Shown: piece after piece, positions 22,810 to 32,955 of the stretch
Layout: every line of letters starts with the position of its first letter
Position numbering within the stretch: the stretch's first letter is position 1
DNA from: Phymatolithon calcareum
Taxonomy: Eukaryota > Rhodophyta > Florideophyceae > Hapalidiales
NCBI GenBank assembly: GCA_977006965.1
Contig: OZ345365.1
Coordinates: forward strand, 1,488,001 to 1,552,000
Direction: 5' to 3'
DNA length: 64,000 nucleotides
Made by a program: the position numbers and the translations under genes
Notes under the pieces: generated by a model
Seen by the model: only the letters and a program-made list of their open reading frames with translations
Told to the model about the DNA's origin: nothing
The model's database searches: none

Positions 22810-25341
22810 CATCGATATCTTCATGACGAAGTCCTTAGAAGGAGAGGTACCCGAACTGTTAAACGGCATGTGGGAGGGTGTCACAGAACACATTCCTGTA
22901 GCAATGAGGGTACTGAACTACAGGATTATAACCCAGCGAAGAAAGAAGGTTATCTCAAAAACTGCCAGGCGAAGCCTGACAAGAACAACGAAGGCCAGAG
23001 AAGAAATGTCGAAATGGGTACCGGGCATGATAGAGCAGCTGCATACCTGTACTGACAAACGGGAGTTGAACAACTGGTATGAACTTTTTCTGAAAAAGCT
23101 GAAGGAGCCGTGGACATCGTCTAAGCCGAGGCCCCCGAGATTTAAAAGTTTTTGGAACAAGGAGCTCGACAATCTGGCCAAGAAACGAACCCGGCATTAT
23201 AAGACTTACAGGAGAACAGGCCTCGAAAGTGACAAAGAAGCCCTCCGAGAGGTGAAAATGCTGTTAAAGAAGAAGGTGAGAAAAGCCAAATGCGACCAAT
23301 TTGAAAGATATCTTCATGAGGTTGAGAAAATGGGGCCGAGCGAGGCGGCGAACACCACAAGCAAGATCATGAAATCAAAAGCACGGAGGAAAGGAACAAA
23401 CAAAGCTCTCGGGGCTCCTGTGCACCCAAGCAAATTCTCAGCATACATCTCAAGTGTTTGTAAGGCGGAAGAAGACTGGAATATTCCGTTGCGTTCGTTT
23501 ACACTCAATAGGGCAATGAAGCGGCACATCGCAAGAGCATTCAACAGAGCACCGAAGGGGAAGGCGGTAGGTCCAGACGGAATTGCGGTCGAAATGTTGC
23601 ACGCGAACAAAGAAGCGGGGCTCGAAATAATGCTAGCATTATGGGAAACATGCGGGAGACTCAAATGTCTTCCTCGGGCATGGCGCCAAGCAACTCTGAT
23701 TCCCTTATACAAGAAAGGCCCAGCTCATGTAGCAGCAAACTACAGGCCCATATCTCTTTTAAGTCAAGCCAGGAAAATCATCGACTCAGCTCTAGATGCA
23801 TACATACGCGAGAACTATCGCTTCAATAAGGTTCAGCTGGGTTTTCGGAAAGACAGAAGCACTTATCTCGCTATACTCCGGGCAAAAAGTTCAATGAAAA
23901 AGGGCCATCCGTTCATGGCAGTTCTTGACCTATCCGCAGCATACGATAGTGTGCCCAGGGATATCCTCATGAAGAGGCTGAAGGAGAAACTTCCCCAAGA
24001 GATAGCAAGGATGGTTGCGTACCTGTTAAAACCATCGTGGGTCACATCAGCTGGAGACGAGACAGAAACGTGGTGTATCATCGACCGAGGAGTACCTCAA
24101 GGTTCCCCGCTTAGTCCATGCCTATACAATATATTCATGGACACATTCGCAGAAGCCGTCTCCAAGACAGACAGGAACGTTTCAGAAAGTCCTGTGCAAT
24201 TGTTCGCAGATGATGTTCAGCTTCAAGCGAAGACAGGACGAGGAATGCAGAAACTTCTTGATATAGCGACCAGTTGGGCAAGCGAAAATGGCATGAAATG
24301 GAACACAAAACCAGGAAAAAGCAAAGTTCTTAAGTACAAAGGACTTCAGAAGCACACGTTTTACTTGGCAGGACGAGAACTATATCAAGCCTGGAGACTC
24401 TCGTATCTTGGGGTAAGCATGAATAACAAGGGTGTTACGGATGACACGGCCATAGCAAGAGTTCGAAATGCTGCAGGATGCATACATAAGCTGCGGGAGC
24501 TTGGAGTGAATGTTCGAGGATTCAAACCGGAGACATGCATCAGGATCTTTAAGTCGCTAATTATCCCGAAATGGGAGTATGCGTTACACGTTACTCCAAT
24601 GACAAATCGATTGCTCTCGGCAATCGAGTCGGCAGAGGGCTTGTTCTACAAAAATGTTTTCGGAAAGTATGCCGAACACCGCCGGGACCGAATGCGAGTT
24701 CTGTGCCGACTGGGACCACCAAAGATGAGGAGACGTCATCAAGCAGAAAGGTTTGCATTAAGCCTGGTAAGGCACAAAAAGCGCCTTGAAGAAACAGAAG
24801 AGTACGTTGGAAGAGATGAGGACGTAAAGGAAGCAATGAAGGATATTGAATATCTCAAGATGTATGAAGACTTGCGACAAGCCCTTCAGAAATCCCAGGA
24901 GGGATCTGTCACGAAGAAGACGAGGAGAGAAGAAACAATTAAGGTATGGGAAAAGGAAGAAGAAGGCAGGTCAATGAAGATTCCTATTGAAGGCAAGCTA
25001 CCAGGGATCCTTTACATAGGAGAAAGAACAACACGTTTAAGGTGCCTAAGGTTGACATTCAACCGAGCACCCCTTTGGAGGAAATCAGTGTTGGGTGCGT
25101 ACTGTGGGATTACCGCGGTGGTCGAACTAGTCGCCTTACAACGTACTCTAGCGTCATCGAAGATGAGTACAGAAATTGAGTTTGAGTGCAAGAGACTTAC
25201 CGGAGCTCTTGTTGGGAGAGAATTACGAATCAAGAACGTTTTGAGCAGCCAGATGACTATAGCGTAGAGATTATGCAAGAGCTGCCCCGTTACAAGGTGA
25301 GGCTTTGGGAGCTCTCAAAAATAAAATCATCAAATATCCCC
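22810..25341 (+). mobile_element. Family A LINE with intact RT ORF; 5' end truncated
   Basis: The 12-bp TSD TTTTCGAGCACA is at 22798-22809 and 25342-25353. The unoccupied paralogous site is present at 10195-10206 in repeat C copy 1. The 3' end is TCATCAAATATCCCC with no poly(A). The element starts 13 bp before the ORF, in the linker that normally follows the endonuclease, so the endonuclease and 5' UTR are missing. Its last 245 bp differ from the copy at 33438-33684 essentially by a 3-nt indel, indicating very recent activity. Confidence 0.95.
22823..25267 (+). CDS. LINE reverse transcriptase (family A), 814 residues, uninterrupted
   Basis: The protein is a non-LTR retrotransposon RT. A Lys/Arg-rich N-terminal linker (1-200) is followed by the RT fingers (GPDGIAVEMLHANKEAG, ANYRPISLLSQARKIID, LGFRKDRSTYLAILRAK), the palm (LDLSAAYDSVPRDILMKRL), VPQGSPLSPCLYNIFMD at 424-440 and catalytic FADD at 461-464. 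The thumb follows (NTKPGKSKVLKYKGLQ) and then a C-terminal helical region of about 300 residues that defines the family, ending SSQMTIA. All catalytic aspartates are present. It reads open upstream of the ATG to the insertion junction, so the true ORF was longer and included an endonuclease; this copy lacks it. No RNase H or zinc knuckle was seen. The ORF could supply RT in trans if transcribed from flanking DNA. In the other A, A' and A'' copies here this ORF is truncated or broken. Confidence 0.9.
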   Translation: MTKSLEGEVPELLNGMWEGVTEHIPVAMRVLNYRIITQRRKKVISKTARRSLTRTTKAREEMSKWVPGMIEQLHTCTDKRELNNWYELFLKKLKEPWTSSKPRPPRFKSFWNKELDNLAKKRTRHYKTYRRTGLESDKEALREVKMLLKKKVRKAKCDQFERYLHEVEKMGPSEAANTTSKIMKSKARRKGTNKALGAPVHPSKFSAYISSVCKAEEDWNIPLRSFTLNRAMKRHIARAFNRAPKGKAVGPDGIAVEMLHANKEAGLEIMLALWETCGRLKCLPRAWRQATLIPLYKKGPAHVAANYRPISLLSQARKIIDSALDAYIRENYRFNKVQLGFRKDRSTYLAILRAKSSMKKGHPFMAVLDLSAAYDSVPRDILMKRLKEKLPQEIARMVAYLLKPSWVTSAGDETETWCIIDRGVPQGSPLSPCLYNIFMDTFAEAVSKTDRNVSESPVQLFADDVQLQAKTGRGMQKLLDIATSWASENGMKWNTKPGKSKVLKYKGLQKHTFYLAGRELYQAWRLSYLGVSMNNKGVTDDTAIARVRNAAGCIHKLRELGVNVRGFKPETCIRIFKSLIIPKWEYALHVTPMTNRLLSAIESAEGLFYKNVFGKYAEHRRDRMRVLCRLGPPKMRRRHQAERFALSLVRHKKRLEETEEYVGRDEDVKEAMKDIEYLKMYEDLRQALQKSQEGSVTKKTRREETIKVWEKEEEGRSMKIPIEGKLPGILYIGERTTRLRCLRLTFNRAPLWRKSVLGAYCGITAVVELVALQRTLASSKMSTEIEFECKRLTGALVGRELRIKNVLSSQMTIA

Positions 25342-26802
25342 TTTTCGAGCACAATGCCAACAGAAGGAATGCGATTCCAAAATTTGAGAAAAATTTCTTT
25401 ATTGACATCAGAAGGGCTAGATCGGAGACTGCATGACAAAGAAATTCGCGTGAAGAGTGCAAGGAGTGGCTAGAGAATGGAATCAGCTAGGCCGCAGTCT
25501 CAACGGTACTTTGTACTATCTCACTGGCAATTTGAAATCGCAGTGAATCTGTCTCTTTTTGAAAAACAAGACAGTCGCTTGCAAATGTCAGCCCAGTCAT
25601 TGATGAAACAAGAGGGCTAAGAAATACACTGCCAGGAGATCCTATAGTGCAACCACATTGGGAAGCCTGCCGCAAGTGTCAGCTGTGGACCAATTAGGTG
25701 GGGTCTAGTCCGAGTTTTTGATATTCTACATGGACTACAACGACAGTCATCCCCTGTTTATGACACGCAACATTTATTGCGTTTATTGCAGTAGTATTCA
25801 TTGGACTGATTTCGTGATAGTTCTCTTTCGTGTTCACTACGAACACAAGTGTTTATCCAGGAAGGGTGACGAAATCAGCGTAACAGAAAAGATATAAAAT
25901 CCTGCTGGGAGTTCCTCACTGAGAAGGAACCAAAGCATCCAATCAAGAATTCTAACACGAGCTAGTGCCGCTAATACAGAACACCGGATACGGTGTGTTC
26001 CACTCGTCGTAGACACAGCTATCGATTCATAGACCCTTTGGGCACTGCAATCGTGGAACCGATTATCCTCCAAAGATCCTGCATTTTGGCTGTGAATCTA
26101 GGACGAAAATCGCTGATATCATCTAAGTCATATCGCCGAACGGAAAGCTTGGCTTCGCTTGTTATCAGGCTGATATTAGTCTAACTTCATTTAAGAACAA
26201 GGCTGAACCTGTGTACCTGTTTGTATATCCAACCCAAATGAGTTCGATCGAATCGCGGATAATAAATGAGTGCAAAGTGACATTAACTCGTAATAACTGA
26301 ACAGGCCCGACAGTTGAAATAATCACAGGATGAGAGGCACCAAGAGATCGCCAAGTTAGGTCACTGATTCGCACGTGCGTATCGCGGCAGCCGATAGACC
26401 TGACAGTGATAGGATTGTGTCGTTAATTGTGGGGGTGATGTGCACCCCCCGGGCAGTTGGTTGAAGCATACGACAGCAAAAAAGGCACGGCTCATCGCAG
26501 CGAGTAAAGGATCGCATCTCGAGCAAGTCGCAATTGGCGAGAGCGAGTGCCGACTACCTTGCCGACCCTGAAAGTGCAAAAACATAACGCGCCCATGAAT
26601 ATCTCTTTAGGCAGAGTTTTGGAAAGTTCCTCCCTTCCCACACAAGTCCACCCTCGTTAACACTTTCTAACAATTTCATCCTTCACTGTACACTGAATTC
26701 GCATGTTTAGAAGCTAAGTTTATATTACTTCACCATTGGTTTCCTAATACGCTCTTCAGTACAGCTTACAATTCATTCCATTGTGGAATCTATAAGCGTG
26801 AT

Positions 26803-29439
26803 CTACAAATTCGAATAGGCTCTTCTAATTAATTCCATAGCACATTTCGGATCCGCTTCGACGTGTTCCGCCCCACTTCTCAGTAGCAGTGCCAAGTTAA
26901 CCAATGCGTTCGGATTCGCAGACTTCTCAATGGCGAGCGTGTACAGCTGCACTGCACGGGGCACGTCTGAAGGCACTGTATCACTACCGTTTTCTAGCAA
27001 CCGGCCTAATAAGACCATGGCGTTTACATCACCGCCTTCTTCGATAGCACTTTCATAAATTTCAACGGCTTTAGGCGCGTTAGCTGGCATACCAGGTTTT
27101 CCATATTGAAGGAGAAGTCCTAGCTTGACCATCGCTCCTAGATTGACCAAGCCTAATACACGCTTAGTCTCGTTGATAGCACGAGTATACAGCTCCATGG
27201 CGCGAATTGGATCTGCCGGCACACCGTCTCGGCCATCTTGCAGCATAAATGCCAAGTAGTTCATCGCATACACATTTGTACCTTCTTCGATTGCTTGCTC
27301 GTATAGTTCCACTGCTCGAGCAGGGTCTGCCGGAACACCCTCTGCTCCATATTCTAACAGGTATCCAAGATTGACCATTGCGCTTATATGTCTGCCCATG
27401 CTGATAGCCCGAGTATAGAGCTCTCGGGCACGAGGCGGGTCTGCCGGCACGCCTTCGCGGCCTTCATGTAACATCCATCCAAGATTATTCATAGCCTCAA
27501 CGTTTTCGCCTTCTTCAATTGCTTGAGTGTATAGTTCAGCTGCACAAGGAGCGTTTGCCGGAAGACCAAGAACGTCGTATTCCAGCATAGTGCCCAAGTT
27601 GACCTTGGCTAAGACATACCTACCCTCGTCGATAGCACGTGTATACAGCTCCATAGCGCGAATTGGATCTGCTGGCACGCCGTCTCGGCCATTTTGAAGT
27701 ATCCATCCCAAATTGTTCATTGCGCTCACGTTTGCGCCTTCTTCGATTGCTTGTGAGTATAGTTCCACAGCTCGAACAGGGTCTGCCGGAATACCCTCTG
27801 CACCGACTTGCAATAGATATCCAAGATTGACCATGGCGCTTATGTATCTGCCCTCGTTGATAGCGCGGTTATAGAGCTGTTCGGCACGAGGCGGGTCTGC
27901 GGGAACGCCTTCGCTACCTTCATGCAACATCCATCCCAGATTGTTCATCGCTTCAACACTTTCGCCTTCTTCTATTGCTTGTTCGTATAGTTGAGCTGCA
28001 CGAGGAGGGTCTGCCGAAACTCCCTCTGCTCCATATTCTAACAGGAATCCAAGATTGACCATTGCGTTTATATGTCTGCCCTCGTTGATAGCCCTGTTAT
28101 AGAGCTGTGCAGCACGAGGCGGGTCTGCGGGAAGGCCTTCGCGACCTTTATGCAGCATCCATCCCAGATTCTTCATGGCCTGAACGTTTTCGCCTTCCTC
28201 GATTGCTTGCATGTATAGTTGAGCTGCACGATGAGGGTTTGCTGGAACACCTTCAGCGCCTTCTTCCAACATGAGACCTAAATTGACCATGGCCAATACA
28301 TGCCTACCCTCGTTGATAGCACGGGTATACAGCTCCATGGCGCGAACTGGATCTGCCGGAACGTCGTCTCGACCGTTATTCAACATGAGCCCAAGTCTGT
28401 TCATCACGGCGCGTAGAGGGCCAACAGAGACCCCCTCAGCGCCGACTTCAAGAAGCGTTGCCAAAAAATACATTGCATCGGTATCGCACGCATCGTCAAT
28501 TGCTTGAGTATACAGCTGTACTGCGCGGGGAGCGTCAGCAGGAACGCCATCCGCGCCGTCTTGTAGCATCAGTGCAAGATTGACCTTGGATTTTAGATAG
28601 TTTCCTTCAGATATTGCTCTGGCGTAGAGTTGGGCAGCACGCGGGGGATCTGCCAAAACGCCGTCTCGGCCGTTCTGCAATATTACTCCTAGGTTGTGCA
28701 TCGCATCGAAGTCTCCGAACTCACCAATTGCTCTGGAATACAGCTCCACTGCGCGAATCGGATCTGCGGGCACGCCCACATCGCCATCTTCCAGAAGTAG
28801 TGCCAGATTATACAGTGCTTTGTGATCTGGAGCATCTTCCGGCACTCCATTTGCTCCGACAAGAAGCATTTTCTCAACATTGCCCATGGCATGAAGATGA
28901 TTGCCCTCAGTTACCGCCCGAGTGTAGAGCTGTAGTGCACGAGGTGGATCTGCCGGAACGCCGTCTACGCCATCCTGAATCAACCGCCCGAAGTTGTTCA
29001 TTGCATTCAAGTCTGCGCCTTCCTCAACTGCTCGTGCGTACAGTTTTAGTGCTTGAGGGAGATCTGGTGGAATGCCATCTGCGCCGGTTTCCACCAAAAG
29101 ACCCAGCTTGACCATGGCCTTTACATGAGATCCTTCATTGATAGCCCGGGTGTACAGCCCCTTGGCTCGATGACAATCTGCCGGCACGCCATCTGCTCCG
29201 TGATGCAACAATGATCCCAGATTGTACAGTGCATCTGGATGCCCGCCTTCCTCGATGGCGCGGGTGTACAATCCTGCAGCACGAAGAGGATCAGCCGGTA
29301 CGCCTTTTGCGCCGTACTGCAGCAACAAGCCGAGTTTGTTCACCTCATCCATATCCGCGCGTTCTTGGACCGCATGGGAATCCAGGTACATCTGGAAATG
29401 GTCATCCTCATTAGAACCCGCCGCTGTATTAAGATTCAT
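26803..29439 (-). CDS. Large Sel1-like repeat (SLR) protein
   Basis: It encodes about 878 residues from ATG 29439-29437; the frame is open further upstream to about 29616 but without an ATG. After a short N-terminus (MNLNTAAGSNEDDH) the protein is essentially 23 Sel1-like repeats of about 38 residues. The consensus is AMxNLGxLLxxGAxGVPADPxRAxELYxRAIxEGxx. Unit 5 is shortened and unit 9 is degenerate. From unit 10 on, alternate units resemble each other (NNLGWMLHEG with VNLGYLLEYG), a two-repeat (about 228 bp) higher-order period that implies expansion by unequal crossing-over. SLR proteins form alpha-solenoid scaffolds in signalling, protein quality control or host interaction; no specific role can be inferred. 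No signal peptide or membrane segment is seen in this form. Its 3' part and flank are duplicated at 16171-18965. Confidence 0.85.
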   Translation of the reverse strand: MNLNTAAGSNEDDHFQMYLDSHAVQERADMDEVNKLGLLLQYGAKGVPADPLRAAGLYTRAIEEGGHPDALYNLGSLLHHGADGVPADCHRAKGLYTRAINEGSHVKAMVKLGLLVETGADGIPPDLPQALKLYARAVEEGADLNAMNNFGRLIQDGVDGVPADPPRALQLYTRAVTEGNHLHAMGNVEKMLLVGANGVPEDAPDHKALYNLALLLEDGDVGVPADPIRAVELYSRAIGEFGDFDAMHNLGVILQNGRDGVLADPPRAAQLYARAISEGNYLKSKVNLALMLQDGADGVPADAPRAVQLYTQAIDDACDTDAMYFLATLLEVGAEGVSVGPLRAVMNRLGLMLNNGRDDVPADPVRAMELYTRAINEGRHVLAMVNLGLMLEEGAEGVPANPHRAAQLYMQAIEEGENVQAMKNLGWMLHKGREGLPADPPRAAQLYNRAINEGRHINAMVNLGFLLEYGAEGVSADPPRAAQLYEQAIEEGESVEAMNNLGWMLHEGSEGVPADPPRAEQLYNRAINEGRYISAMVNLGYLLQVGAEGIPADPVRAVELYSQAIEEGANVSAMNNLGWILQNGRDGVPADPIRAMELYTRAIDEGRYVLAKVNLGTMLEYDVLGLPANAPCAAELYTQAIEEGENVEAMNNLGWMLHEGREGVPADPPRARELYTRAISMGRHISAMVNLGYLLEYGAEGVPADPARAVELYEQAIEEGTNVYAMNYLAFMLQDGRDGVPADPIRAMELYTRAINETKRVLGLVNLGAMVKLGLLLQYGKPGMPANAPKAVEIYESAIEEGGDVNAMVLLGRLLENGSDTVPSDVPRAVQLYTLAIEKSANPNALVNLALLLRSGAEHVEADPKCAMELIRRAYSNL

Positions 29440-30718
29440 TGAAGTGATTTGTTCGGGAGCTTCGTTGGGTTTCCCCGAGAAAAAAGTGTGGATACCTTGT
29501 AAGGCAGGAAAAGAGAGGCACGACTTCACTGCGGACGTTTGGAGCACGACCGTGTAATGAGGACGGCCTTGGCGGTGTGTATCGGGACAAGGACTGGTGT
29601 TCGGAGCGGCGAGCAAGCAGTAACTGCTTGGCTTGACTGAAACCGAATGTACAGTATAATCTTGGGGACTCTCGGGGACGTGTGCGCTCGCATTGTTGTG
29701 AGGCGTGGCAGTGTACGCTGCACCAATCTATTTACTATGCAGGGCCAACCGATTTACGACACATGGACCAATGTCTTGCAAAACCGGCTCCGAATAACCT
29801 AACTGAGAACAAACAGCACTTCCAGATTCAGTGCCCAATTTTTCATTTCCGGAATTGCGCGAATACAGTAAGGCCATTCATCCAGGAGCCCGGGCAAAAT
29901 ATCGCCATTTGTATTGTTTGCGACTGTCGCGGTCTGCATCTTCCTGACATTTCCGCACAAGCGCTCGAACACTTATCATAGAACAGCATTGACAGCAGTG
30001 TGACGGCTGGCCATCCGATACGCAGTGCTCGTTACAACTCTACGCTTTCTGCTTGCAGTCGTATCGCCGCTTTGCTTATGCTCGCTGTGGCCCGTGTGCG
30101 AGGCGCTCCGCATGCGCGGTCGGTGGCGCGATGCACTGAGCTTGCCTCCATCATCACAACTTGCCTTTTTTCGCTGTTCGTACGCATCTCTTATACGCGA
30201 CGCCAGAGTTGCCTACTTCAAGCGCGCGAGTCCCCCTTCAACACGCTGTTGGTCCCTCGTCTGAATCTCTCTAGCACACAACTCTCCCACGGCATGGCCA
30301 GAGCTCATCCACAAGCTTATTGGCTGTTGCATAGGTTTCCCTAATAGAATAGAATACGGACGCATATTTTCAGTGTTACTAATTCTCGCGTCTGTGTCAC
30401 TAATCGCAAAAAAGACATTTCAGTGTCACTATTTTGCAAAATGACACGTCAGTTTCACAAATCTGAAAAGCAGTGCCTTGGTGTCACTATTTTCCAAAAA
30501 TGGCATCTCAGTGTCACTTATCTTCCAAACGGCTCGACCATGTCACTAAAAATTACAGAAGAAGCTAGAAATGTACAATTTTTTGGAAATAGTTTATTGA
30601 AAAGTCTATTCATCTGGTAAAAATTTGGCAAGGAGTAAAAAGTGGTCAACATTCAACCAATAGCATATAGCGAGTATCTATGCATGCTGATCACATATGA
30701 ACGAAAAAAGCGCCTCGA
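29440..30718. other. Divergent intergenic region between the Sel1-like and ferredoxin-like genes
   Basis: Both flanking genes read outward, so promoters for each are expected here. A G+C-rich patch lies at about 30050-30300. No convincing coding sequence was found. Confidence 0.5.
30372..30551. repeat. Interspersed TGTCACT minisatellite
   Basis: TGTCACTA or close variants recur about six times in 180 bp (for example 30395, 30425, 30482, 30512). Several sit in quasi-palindromic units such as GTGTCACTATTTTGCAAAAT. It lies upstream of the ferredoxin-like gene. Confidence 0.65.
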
Positions 30719-31261
30719 ATGTTCGGCACACCATCATCCCCAATCTGCAGTAATCTCGCTAGCATGAAGCGGAAAACGCTCCTTTTCACAACGCCGTCAT
30801 CGGCGTCCCTCCTGAGCAACCGCTTTAGCCGGCGAATTGCAAAACATTATGCGAGCATGTGCGAAGGCAGGAACTTTTTCGATACAGCCAGGGTGCATTT
30901 TCGCGATTGTGCAATACCGGCGAAGAAGGGGGTGACGTTGCGCGAGACTCTCCTGCGAGCAGATGCCGCGGCGTTCAGCCCGCACAACGGTCGGGCAGCA
31001 CTACTAAACTGCAGAGGTCTCGGTACCTGTGGAACTTGCGCTGTTGTCGTGTTGAGCGGTAACGTGAATCCTGAGCATCGGTCGGTGAGAGAAAGTGCTC
31101 GTTTTTCGCTTCCGCCTCATAATCTGCGCCGTGCGGAGATGAATAATTTGCGACTTGCCTGTCAGGTGCATGTTGAAGAGGACGTGTGGATTCGCAAAAA
31201 CGACCAGTTTTGGGGACAAGGCGAGAATGAGCAACCTTTTAATGTCCCTGGAGATACATAG
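30719..31261 (+). CDS. Plant/cyanobacterial-type 2Fe-2S ferredoxin-like protein, probably plastid-targeted
   Basis: The 180-residue single-exon ORF has an N-terminal 50 or so residues rich in Ser, Thr, Arg and Lys with few acidic residues, a plausible plastid transit peptide. The ferredoxin fold follows (about 55-165), with cluster ligands Cys98, Cys104, Cys107 and Cys148 in NCRGLGTCGTCAVVV and LRLACQ. The spacing CX5CX2C, the LPPH motif and the C-terminal FWGQ recall the ferredoxin-like group that includes cyanobacterial proteins and the plant NDH-associated PnsB3/NDF4 rather than the soluble photosynthetic electron carrier. Function is therefore electron transfer or a structural Fe-S role in the plastid; the exact partner is unknown. 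The ATG at 30719 is the first in frame; Met16 is an alternative start. Stop TAG is at 31259-31261. Confidence 0.82.
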   Translation: MFGTPSSPICSNLASMKRKTLLFTTPSSASLLSNRFSRRIAKHYASMCEGRNFFDTARVHFRDCAIPAKKGVTLRETLLRADAAAFSPHNGRAALLNCRGLGTCGTCAVVVLSGNVNPEHRSVRESARFSLPPHNLRRAEMNNLRLACQVHVEEDVWIRKNDQFWGQGENEQPFNVPGDT

Positions 31262-32054
31262 GGGCCGTAAGCGAAGTGTCGCGTCGAGCTCCGGTGACCA
31301 TGTCATGCACTTCAACTTCTTCACCATGCGCAAATTGTGCGTGCACGTAAAAACATATAGTCTTTTATAAGTGCAGAACGAGCAGAGGAAAAGCTCCCAC
31401 TGAGTGTGCGCGCAAGCGAAGAACGGGTAAGCAGGTCACCTGTTAGAAATTCTATATCTAACGTATTCTTGGAGTAGTTCTCATGAAGCAAAAGAAACAG
31501 AGATTGCCGTCGCCCTCACAGGACAGACGAAGCGTCATCAGAAGAACGCAAACCAATAATCGACTGCAAATTTAGCAGTCGAACACCAGAGATGAAAGTC
31601 GTATCTTGTGCATTGCTCCAAAATCTCACTTGGTCAATATGCATAAAAGCCCTGTTAGTAAGCAAATTTGAAATTCGTGCGATCGCAAGCGGAAAAATTG
31701 GTGGGAAGAATGGAAAACCCTGCGGAACGGTGAGTCGGCGGCAGCGACGAGGATGAGCTTTTAACGCTTGTGGTGGACCTCCGTATGCCGCTGAAAAGAG
31801 GCAGACATTTTTGGCGGCAAAGTGAAGGTACGGTACAGGAAGAGGCCGACACTGTCGGCGACTCGGTGGTGGTATCTGCCGCTTCTTCCAAAAGAATATT
31901 GTCGTTTCTATCGAAACGTAAAACATGTTTGCCAGTGAAATATGATTCGTCTTCCCGTGGGTTCGGCATATGCAAGCACCGGTGCGCCTGACCTCGCATG
32001 AGTTGCAAATGGCAATAATGCATCCAAACAGTCAGTCACTCTGTTGCCGCCTCT
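31262..32054. other. No gene recognised
   Basis: Overlapping short ORFs on both strands; none resembles a known family. Confidence 0.4.
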
Positions 32055-32065
32055 CTGACTCCGAG

Positions 32066-32262
32066 GGGGATATTTGATAATTTTATTTTTGAGAGCTCCC
32101 AAAGCCTCACCTTGGAGTAACGGGACAGCTCTTGCATAATCTCTAGGCTAAAGTCATCTGGCTGCTCAAAACGTTCTTGATTCGTAATTCTCTCCCAACA
32201 AGAGCTCCTGTGAGCCTCTTGCACTCAAACTCAATTTCTGTACTCATCTTCGATGACGCTAG
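32066..32262 (-). mobile_element. Family A LINE, 197-bp 3' fragment
   Basis: The 11-bp TSD CTGACTCCGAG is at 32055-32065 and 32263-32273. The minus strand gives the end of the family A ORF and the 3' UTR ending ATATCCCC. Confidence 0.92.
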
Positions 32263-32334
32263 CTGACTCCGAGAGGCTCACCTACTGAATGGATGCATCG
32301 CGCGTTGTTGAATATATTGTATTACTCTAATACT

Positions 32335-32612
32335 GGCAGTGCTCTTAACCATGTTTCAGGCTGTGGACAAGTAAGGACTACTCGTAACCTGAAAAAACTG
32401 CGAGCCACAGGACAGGGGAGCAATTTTCCCCCTCAAGGTCCCGAAGGAGACCAGAGGTGGGTTTTTGTACCGCACTGAATCGTGTTGCGCCAACAAAAAA
32501 ACTCTCCCTTGTACAGAGTCCAGCCAAAATCTTATGGCACTAAGAAAGTTGCCCCAAAAGTCAGCAGATGCGTTGGTAACTTTTGAATAAATTTACCTTC
32601 TTCTTCTTAATA
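32335..32612 (+). mobile_element. Family D retroposon, copy D4
   Basis: From CCATGTTTCAGGCTGTGGAC through the CAGAGGTGGGTTTTTGTAC core to GTCAGCAGATGCGTTGGTAA, ending in TTCTTCTTCTT. The TSD is not clear. Confidence 0.8.
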
Positions 32613-32810
32613 ATGGCATCAAGAAAACAATATCCTCCATAATGTTCATTCTGCGATCCGTCCGCAATCACTCTTTGGAAAAGACGCCTGACCTGCTGGC
32701 TGTAGCTGTATTCGTTTTTGGTATTCCCTTTTGTATATGAATAGGACAGAGCCACAGCTGGCTGCCTCTCACTGAGAAGGTTCCGGTCTGTACCCTCTCA
32801 GTGTGCTCCA

Positions 32811-32955
32811 AGTTGCCTCAAGCGTCAGCAGATGCGTTGGAAAACTTTTAAATAAAAATCTACATTTCTTCTCCTTCTCAGTGTGCTCCAAGTTTCCCCA
32901 AGCGTCAGCAGATGCGTTGGAAAACTTTTAAATAAAAATCTACATTTCTTCTTCT
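32811..32955 (+). mobile_element. Two 5'-truncated family D 3' ends in tandem
   Basis: The unit holding GTCAGCAGATGCGTTGG and AAATAAAAATCTACATTTCT occurs at 32811-32876 and 32891-32955. CAGTGTGCTCC lies before the first and between them, and GTGTGTGCTCC after the second. The exact period is 80 bp. It arose either by two insertions at one site or by one insertion followed by tandem duplication including the TSD. Confidence 0.8.

Larger units (their letters stand above)
22215..26550. repeat. Repeat C, copy 2 (interrupted by the intact-RT LINE)
   Basis: The aligned parts are about 22215-22245, 22490-22797, 25354-25680 and 26296-26550, matched to 9128-10790. Relative to copy 1 it has extra DNA at 22245-22490 and 25680-26295, which contain nothing recognised, plus the LINE at 22810-25341. 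Its right end abuts the duplicated 3' flank of the Sel1-like gene. Confidence 0.72.

Noticed and set aside
23314-23712. Minus-strand ORFs inside the LINE RT gene
   Set aside because: Antisense shadows of the intact RT frame.
28271-29111. Plus-strand ORFs opposite the Sel1-like gene
   Set aside because: Shadows created by the repeated coding sequence on the other strand.
26803-29616. CRISPR-like or satellite array from the regular 114-bp spacing
   Set aside because: The periodicity is coding: 38-residue Sel1-like repeats in one open frame.
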